Both the position numbers and the translations under genes were made by a program. From Erodium maritimum (lineage: Eukaryota > Streptophyta > Magnoliopsida > Geraniales > Geraniaceae), in the NCBI GenBank assembly GCA_963921825.1, contig OY997590.1:60874012-60938011 (forward strand): a DNA stretch of 64,000 bases, written 5' to 3'. Each line of letters starts with the position of its first letter. Position 1 is the stretch's first letter. The notes beneath the pieces were generated by a model, which saw nothing but the letters and a program-made list of their open reading frames with translations, did not search any database and was not told where the DNA came from. Positions 57,764 through 64,000 of the stretch are shown piece by piece.

Positions 57764-57937
57764 GAAGTGAATGGGTATGCAGACCCTGAAGTGAATGAGT
57801 ATGCAGATCAAGAAATGAATGGGTACGCAAACCCTGAAGTGACTGGGCACGCAGACCCAGAAGTGAATGAGTACGTAAACCCTGAAGAGAAATGGTACGC
57901 AGACCCGGAAGTGGAAGGGTACGCAGACCCAGAAGGA
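57764..57937 (+). repeat. 24 bp minisatellite, about 7 copies, coding-phase 8-residue unit
   Basis: Units of the form gaagtgaatgggtacgcaga plus ccct repeat without frame change. On the plus strand they would encode (V/M)NGYADPE-like octapeptides for 60 codons; the minus strand is open too. No evidence of expression. Confidence 0.85.
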
Positions 57938-58800
57938 AACAAACACTGAAAGACGGCTAAAAAAGGAGACTCACACCCGAATATAGCCACCATGAAGCAA
58001 TAAAAAAAAGGTCTAAAACCCATACATGTCAACCATAAAGCTCGAAAAAGATAGTCGTCTTCCAAAGTCAACACCAAAAACCTAATATGAACTTGAGGAT
58101 AAACTATAACTCACCGGCAACCCCACTCAGCGAGTTTAAGGACACCGACACGCCGACAATCAACATCGCATACCGGCAGAGAAAAATCAGTGCATAAACA
58201 ATGAAACTCTTAACCCAAAAGAAGAAGGATGACTCGATTTCCAAGGCCTAAAGACCTAGTACAACCCGTCATAGGTCAACCCTAAAGACTGAAGGCCCCC
58301 ACAGCAAAGGCAAAAGTACAAGGAAAATCGAAACAATCCTAAATCTAAGGGTGGGCAGTAAAACTACAAGCTAAAGACAAGGCTTAAGTAGAGACAAGTG
58401 CCAAACCATCTGCGACGACGAGAGCCGAGGTCAGAAGCACGCCGAATCCGAGATCGAAAACGCCTCCCACGATGAAACTGGACGACAACATCCGAAAGTC
58501 ACCCCGATCAGGCCTGGAAAACAGCCAAGCAACACGCTGAGGCAGGCCCACACGGTGGACCAGGCCCAAGCACAGGCCCAAAAGGACCAAAAAACCAGGC
58601 CCTGGAGTTGGACCAATTGAACCAGGCCTAGGCGTTGGCACAACAGAACCAGGCCCAAGACCAGACCCCAACTGGACCAGGCCCAATACCAAAGCCCAAT
58701 ACGGGCGCTCCATCATGCCCTGAACCTGAGCCACACAAAACTGCAGATCCGGCGAGAAACCGGCGAGCAGGCCCAACCAGTTGAGCAGCGACCCACCTCA

Positions 58801-60488
58801 TGTTAGTCTTAGTGCCCGTAGTTCAATCCTAAATGTCCAAATGTATATATCATCGTTAGCAATAAAATTAAAGCAACTTTATATTACTTATGTGTTGGAG
58901 TAATATATCGATGTGTGCTCTGATCTATGCCCACCATGCGAATAGAACCATAGATCGAGATAGATCACACTCGATGGGTCCCTAGTCAACAAAGCTTCAC
59001 TAGAAGCGACTAGTATGAAAGATGGCTCTTTATGGCTTACGTTCTGTTAGTAATTGGAATGAGATTCCGGAGTCTGATCATAGATATCATGTGGGACATG
59101 ATATTGGATGACCCGCCCTGAATATGTGCCATAAATTAAGTCATGAACATATTCAGTGTTGTAGCTTGTCATATATCCTTAGACCAAGGAGTCTTTGTGA
59201 TCGCTATGTAGTCAACAACTGAGTTTGACCTGAGCCTAACGTTGTCCGTAACAGGGCTTCCATAACGACCATGATTGGCTTGGGGACGGGCTACATGAGT
59301 GACACGAAAGGCGGCTAAGGGATTTATCCCTCATACTGAGGTATGGGAAAGATATCGGTTCTCGGCCGCTTGATCGAGAGTGACTGAAAGAATAGCATGG
59401 CCATGCACATGATACTGGGTATCATATCTTCAGTCATCTCCCATATCAAGGAACGGTGATTGAGAATAGTAAGGATGACGACTCTATGCCTTATCTCAAT
59501 CAGGATATCGGAGATAAAAGGATAATGACAGGGATGACAGAAAGGTTAGAATCGACAGGGTCGATTCGTTATGCAGTGTCAGGCAATACTAAAGTCTCGT
59601 TAGTCGCCACTTAAATAGGATCAAGTAAAATGGGATTTTACGTTGATCTATTGACATGCATAAACCTAAGGGTCACACCAGAGGGTGAAACTCATTGACA
59701 CATTTATGGAGAATGGCCAAAAGGGAGTTGTCTCGGGACATGACCAAAACTGGGTTTTGGGTCATGTGCTCGTAAGTGAATAGGAATTTACGGATCAAGA
59801 CAAGGCTTGGAGTCTTGGGATTGATCGTGTCGGATAATGTTGGACATTTCCAGTATGGAAGGCTTGGAGGCCATGAGAGAATCACGGGACCTCGTTGGAA
59901 ATGGCCACGGGCCATGTTCCAAGAGGCCCATGAAAGGCCCATGCAACCAAGACCCATGGAACTAATTAATCAAGTCTTGATTAATTAGTACTAAGTAAGG
60001 AAGACAAGGATTAAGGTGTTGGTGATTCACCACCTAACCCAATCTTGTCTAGCCATACTTTGTCCTATTTACACCTTACTTGACATCATACTTGTCCCAT
60101 GCCTTTAGTTGGACAAGTATGAGTTTTGTTATGTTTAAGTCATCTTTTTTCAACATAACAAACACAAGACAAGAATAGGAAACACAACTTCTCTCCCCCT
60201 TTCCTTGCAATTTTGGGTTTGGCAAGCTCCCACCTCCATTTTTGTGTTCTTGAGTCCTCAAAGAGAAGAACTACGTGGCTTTGATTCCCATGTGGATACG
60301 TAGGCGTCTTGGAGACTCAAGCCAATCATTCGTTACCCGGTGTTCTTGTTTTGGTAAGAAATAGTGCTGAATTTTTCTCTTGTGAATCCATTCTTTGTTA
60401 GTTGTTTCATGGTTTTAATCGTCTCTTGGTTTTCATTGATTTTCCGCTGCGAGTTGGTTCATCTACAAACCTACCTCGAGACCCAACA
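58801..60488 (+). repeat. Copia-A family solo LTR (1688 bp)
   Basis: Begins TGTTAGTCTTAGTGCCCG and ends CTCGAGACCCAACA, an almost full match to the reverse complement of 1750-3436. The next bases (ccccagac) are not a primer site and no polypurine tract precedes it, so it is solo. Flanking CCTCA and CCCCA may be a 5 bp target duplication with one mismatch. Confidence 0.87.
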
Positions 60489-60890
60489 CCCCAGACAGAG
60501 CAGTAGCATCCACGCACGAGGAGGCAACAACTGCTCGACCACGAACCTCAGAATCTGGAAGAGGAGCAGATCTGGAACTGAACCGCGCCCCAGCAGCAGC
60601 AACGAACCCCGTCCAAGCAGCCACGACGACGGACCCCTAAACCAGCAACGACGAGGGGGTGACGAACTCGAGCCAACAAGCACAAAGTCCGGAACATGAC
60701 TCGAACAAACGGGAGGGAGAAGAAAGGGGAAGGAAAAGGGGAGGGAGGGCTTTGGATTCGGGGGAGAGGGGCCGTCGGCTATGTCCGTGGCCGGACGCCG
60801 CCGACGGAGAAGGAAGGAAGAAGATGACGGCGGGTAGGGTTCGGGTTTGGGGTCGAAGGTGTAGTAGAGAGAAAAAATGATTTCTCTCAC

Positions 60891-60945
60891 TTAAAACCTA
60901 CCATTATATGTTGCGATAAGTTTTCAAAACATTGAATGCATCTTA
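60891..60945. other. Short spacer between LINE-3 and LINE-4
   Basis: AT-rich, 55 bp. It may contain the LINE-4 target site. Confidence 0.4.
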
Positions 60946-61661
60946 TTTTTTGACGTAATGATTGATTTCATTAACTTACAATCAGGAATCAAAGAAATAG
61001 ACACCCACTCTCGGGCATAATGGGTTATAGTATAAGCTACTTGGTTAGCCTCTCTGCGAACATGACTAACCTGGTATCCCCCTAAGCCTCCCAACAGGAC
61101 CTTACAGTCCTCAATAATTCTCCCAAACGGGATAAATAATATATCAATGGAATTAATTGCCAGTACAACCCTAAGGCAATCAGTTTCCACCTCCCCTTCA
61201 TCCCACTCCACCTGCTGCGGCCAACGGAGCGCCTCTCGAACCACCATTTCTTCTATCAACTTCGGATCCTTCAACCCCGAAAAAATAACACTCTGAGCAC
61301 CCAAAACAGCGTCGTCAGCTCCCCTCAACACCAGACCTCCTCCACCTCCCCACCCATCAAACACAACACTATCTACATTAGGCTTCACTTTATTCAAACC
61401 CGAACAACGCCATTTCCTAGTGCCTGCAACCGGCATCACAATACGCGCTGGCCTGATCACCTGCGCCTCCGTCCACTCCTTCCACGAGCTCATGGTCAAT
61501 TGAAAAAGTGCCTTCCCCGAGACTCTGTTTTCTCGCCAAACACACTGATTGCGTGCCTTCCATAACTCCCAGCAGCCCATCAACACATGAGCTATAAGCT
61601 CCTTGTTCCCATTAACCTTGTAAAGCTCTAACCATTCTCGGAACAAGAGGTGCTGGCTCAA
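60924..61661 (-). pseudogene. LINE-4 RNase H domain (RVT_3 type)
   Basis: Reads LIAHVLMGCWELWKARNQCV (end of zf-RVT region), then KPNVDSVVFDGWGGGGGLVL (first acidic residue), KLIEEMVVREALRWPQQVEW, VETDCLRVVLAINS and VSHVRREANQVAYTITHYAR. This is the RNase H fold of plant LINEs. The last acidic residue of the usual RxANxxAD pattern is replaced (AYT). A TAG at 61684 separates it from the zf-RVT frame in the same reading, probably a former Trp codon. Confidence 0.8.
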
Positions 61662-61682
61662 CTGAATGCCCGATACTCTCCC

Positions 61683-62405
61683 CTATAGATCACGAGCTAC
61701 CGGGCAGTCAATGAACACATGTTCAGTGTTCTCTAATTCTCCATAATCAGTACATTGTCCCTGAACTAGAACACAACGAGCTCGGATTTTTTGATTAGTT
61801 GGAAACTTCCCCGAAACTCCTCTCCAAACAAGGTGGTGCACCTTTGGCGGGACCGGGAGAGACCATAACCATTTCCAAAATTCATCCCGCTCCTCGTGTC
61901 TCCACACACCCCTTCTGGCCTGGATCTCCCTATAAGCCACTTTGACTGAATACATACCGTCTCTAGTCCCCTTCCAATACCAGTTGTCCTCCTCCACTGA
62001 TAAACTAAGATGAACACTTAACATAGCTTCCGCGCCCCTCTCTGAAAATATTCTGGTAACCAGATCATCATTCCACCTTCTTTGACCTTGTCTCATTAGC
62101 CTGCCAATTTCCCAACCCTCTACCAGTCTTGGCTCATCCTGAATAAAGCCTGACTCATTTATAACCCACGGGTTATTCAGAACGGCCGTATTTCCAACGC
62201 AGACCGACCGTCTGATCCCCCTCCGGACCACCTCCTGTCCCGCCAGCAATCTTCTCCAAATTGGACTAACCGGTTTGGTAAGACCATGTATCAAACCCCG
62301 ACTCTCATAATTTCCAATCAATTTGGAAAGACCTTCTGCACAGATGATGAACAAGTAAGGGGATAGCGGATATCCTTGCAGAATACCCCGACCCGATTTA
62401 ATCAC
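61683..62405 (-). pseudogene. LINE-4 RT tail joined to zf-RVT by an internal deletion
   Basis: Starts with the RT block QGYPLSPYLFIICAEGLSKL and GNYESRGLIHGL. It then jumps to KPVSPIWRRLLAGQEVVRRG and NPWVINESGF, sequence that normally lies a few hundred codons later. The catalytic (F/Y)ADD box is therefore deleted. The zf-RVT follows: EFWKWLWSLPVPPKVHHLVW and GELENTEHVFIDCPVA. Confidence 0.78.
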
Positions 62406-62499
62406 CCCATCTTCCTACCTTCTGCCGTCACCCAGAGCTGCGCGGTTTTCACACACTCCATTACCAATCACACCCACTGATCATCAAACCCGATTGCTA

Positions 62500-63069
62500 T
62501 CAACACATTCTCCAAATAGTTCCACTCCACCCTGTCATATTTGCCTTCCGCATATCCACTTTCATCGCCATCATTCCAACCTTCCCCTGACGTCTTGACT
62601 TAAGAGAGTGAAGAACCTCTCTTGAAATTATTATATTATCAGTAATCAGACGTCCTTTTAAAAAAGCACTCTGGGACTCCGATATTACCTTCTGCAGACA
62701 ACTTGACATTCAAGCCACCATAACTTTAGTAATGATTTTGTAAATAACATTACATAAAGCTATTGGCCGAAAGTCACACATTTCCACCGGCCTCTTAATT
62801 TTTGGGATCAAAATCACATTTGTCTCGTTGAGCGATAGAGGGAAATGTCCTGTTAAGAACACCTCTTTCATGAGAAAATATAGTTGATCCCCTACAATGT
62901 CCCAGTATCGCTTAAAGAAACCCGGATTTAATCCATTCGGCCCATGCGCTTTTAACGTCTTCATACTAAATAGTGCTCGTCGGACTTCACCCTTCTCCAC
63001 CGGCTTCAACATCACCTGATTTTGTTCTGCTGTCACACTTCGCGGAACTAGGTTGCTGACTTCGTCCAT
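62500..63069 (-). pseudogene. LINE-4 reverse transcriptase, N-terminal fingers
   Basis: 63069-62710 reads GEVRRALFSMKTLKAHGPNG, GHFPLSLNETNVILIPKIKR and CDFRPIALCNVIYKIITKVM. 62709-62500 continues SESQSAFLKGRLITDNIIIS, the RT fingers/palm motifs of L1-type LINEs. A stop lies at 62710 and the frame changes after 62500. Confidence 0.8.
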
Positions 63070-63307
63070 ACCATTCCCTCCTGCTTCAAATAATTTTTAA
63101 AAACATTAACAACAACCTCTTCTAGTCCATCTCCTCAATGCCTCACAGTACCGTGCTCATCTTTCAGCTTACATATTCTATTCCTTCTTCTCCGGGCTGA
63201 TGTTTTCACATGGAAGTAACGCGTGTTTCTGTCACCACTTGCATGCCAATGCATCTTAGCTCGCTGGCGCCATATATCATCTCGTTGTGCCAACAAACCT
63301 GTAAGGG

Positions 63308-63514
63308 TTACCCTGAGCTGATGAACCCACTCTCCATTGTGCCTGTCCCATCTCCCTTTAAGACTATTCTTTTCCGCTTTACAGCCTTAATTCTTTTGTT
63401 TATTGGCTCCGGATTCAGCTCACTCCACTTCTTAAGATCACTCGTTACCTGCTGGATCCTTTCCCCTAAACTTTCTTCTGGATCAGCTTCCCATGCGCCC
63501 CGAACCACCTCCAC
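63308..63514 (-). pseudogene. LINE-4 linker between endonuclease and RT
   Basis: WEADPEESLGERIQQVTSDL and KKWSELNPEPINKRIKAVKR match the connector after the endonuclease in plant LINEs. It is in a separate frame from both neighbours. Confidence 0.55.
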
Positions 63515-63542
63515 ACAGTCGGCTTCACGAGCCCACGCCTCT

Positions 63543-63920
63543 TCAAACTGAACCCTTTACACCTCCACCCCTATCCTCCTTCCTCCCATAAAGAAGTATG
63601 GGGGCATGATCCGAGGTAGAAAGCCCCCCGTGCATTAATCTCGTCTCTGGGAAAACAACATCCCATGCACTATTAGTCGCGACCCTATCCAACTGGATCT
63701 CCATACGTCGAGGTCCTTGTCGTCCCTTCTCCCATGTAAACCTGTAACCACCAATAGGCACATCTCTAAGACTGTTATCCTCTAGGGCCTCCGAAAAACT
63801 AATCTGTAAATTTCTGGGGTATGGCTCACAACCTCGAGCATCATCATCCATCAAGGTATTGTTGAAATCTCCCAACATGACCCATGGAAGGTCACCGTGG
63901 GAACCCAAACTTTTGATCAA
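63543..63920 (-). pseudogene. LINE-4 AP-type endonuclease, C-terminal part
   Basis: PWVMLGDFNNTLMDDDARGC carries the G-D-F-N catalytic motif, GYRFTWEKGRQGPRRMEIQL and LDRV follow, and STSDHAPILL carries the S-D-H motif. These are the endonuclease motifs that nick target DNA. The frame stays open for 125 codons; its N-terminus lies in other frames or beyond the window. Confidence 0.82.
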
Positions 63921-64000
63921 ATTCCATGTCTGCCACCTTTCTCCCTGAATTGGTTTACCATAGATTCCAGTAATATGAACTCGAATCCCCTCCTCGTTAA

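Larger units (their letters stand above)
57646..60890 (-). mobile_element. LINE-3: GC-rich non-coding retroposon, interrupted by a solo LTR
   Basis: The minus-strand 3' end reads GAATTATATACTGCTTTGCTC and a poly-A run (T run 57646-57652), a LINE-type tail. The body holds a 24 bp minisatellite, a GC-rich part with many 'ggcccag' words (58370-58800) and, beyond the solo LTR, another GC-rich part (60489-60890) ending in a CT-rich leader-like sequence. Open frames at 58384-58776 and 60471-60890 (minus) are Pro/Gly/Leu-rich without a domain. Treating the two sides as one element rests on composition and on the near-matching CCTCA/CCCCA at the LTR junctions. The right edge is approximate. Confidence 0.45.
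60946..64000 (-). mobile_element. LINE-4: L1-type LINE, 3' part of ORF2 and tail (runs off the window)
   Basis: In minus-strand order endonuclease, reverse transcriptase, zf-RVT and RNase H remains are followed by a tail (GTTAATGAAATCAATCATTA) and a short A run (T run 60946-60951). This is the domain order of plant L1-clade LINEs. Several stops, shifts and one large RT deletion make it defective. ORF1 and the 5' end lie outside. Confidence 0.85.

Noticed and set aside
60471-60890. Leu/Pro-rich 139-codon frame (minus)
   Set aside because: It crosses the solo LTR end and has no domain.
1-64000. tRNA, rRNA, CRISPR array or bacterial-type operon
   Set aside because: None seen; introns, LTR elements and LINEs show plant nuclear DNA.

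Overview
The window looks like nuclear DNA of a flowering plant, most likely a eudicot. It has three intact-looking plant genes with AT-rich introns or plant family signatures: a WAT1/MtN21-type EamA transporter, an RPM1-like CC-NB-ARC-LRR immune receptor, and a class II trehalose-phosphate synthase of the TPS8/9/10 type. They sit in a dense nest of plant retroelements. I see no tRNA, rRNA, CRISPR array or bacterial-style operon.

Layout. 1-3436: 5' part of a minus-strand Ty1/copia element (gag start, 1.5 kb leader, tRNA-iMet primer site, 1.69 kb LTR), inserted in the gag of an older minus-strand copia (3437-4499). 4500-5252: AT-rich, with MITE-like inverted repeats. 5253-10079: a decayed full-length copia (+). 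10080-15240: GC-rich then AT-rich sequence, mostly unassigned, with a few exon-like stretches. 15242-16757: WAT1-like gene (+, six exons). 17425-20238: NLR gene (-), convergent with the WAT1 gene. 22270-27266: LINE 3' fragment (+) split by a young gag-less copia (22431-26683). 27932-33240: TPS gene (-), with two coding introns, a 2.2 kb leader intron and a tiny uORF that ends one base before the start codon. 33679-35513: two tandem SANT/Myb-like pseudogenes of the kind linked to PIF/Harbinger transposons. 35860-36337: a long-hairpin MITE. 36541-38084: a LINE that kept ORF1 and a 3' tail but no ORF2.

38085-41286 is unassigned. 41287-49337 is a minus-strand solo LTR of a Ty3-like element with a near-perfect target duplication; an internally deleted Athila-like element (43418-48490) lies inside it. 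That element's truncated 3' LTR is followed by a second copy of the 488 bp that precede its 5' LTR. 49343-50729 is unassigned. 50730-52619 is a minus-strand copia fragment. 53053-53690 is a retroposon tail. 54.7-55.5 kb has a 27-G tract and an AT-rich block. 55881-56180 is a 166 bp tandem repeat. 57646-60890 is a GC-rich minus-strand retroposon interrupted by a solo LTR of the same family as the LTR at the left edge. 60946-64000 is a minus-strand LINE with endonuclease, RT, zf-RVT and RNase H remains.

The three host genes have unrelated roles (transport, immunity, sugar-phosphate signalling) and nothing suggests they work as a unit. I found no convincing new biological system. The most unusual structures are the block duplication around the Athila-like element, the reduced retroelement with four polypurine-like motifs, the ORF1-only LINE, and the oppositely oriented 1.69 kb LTRs that flank the gene-bearing 55 kb.
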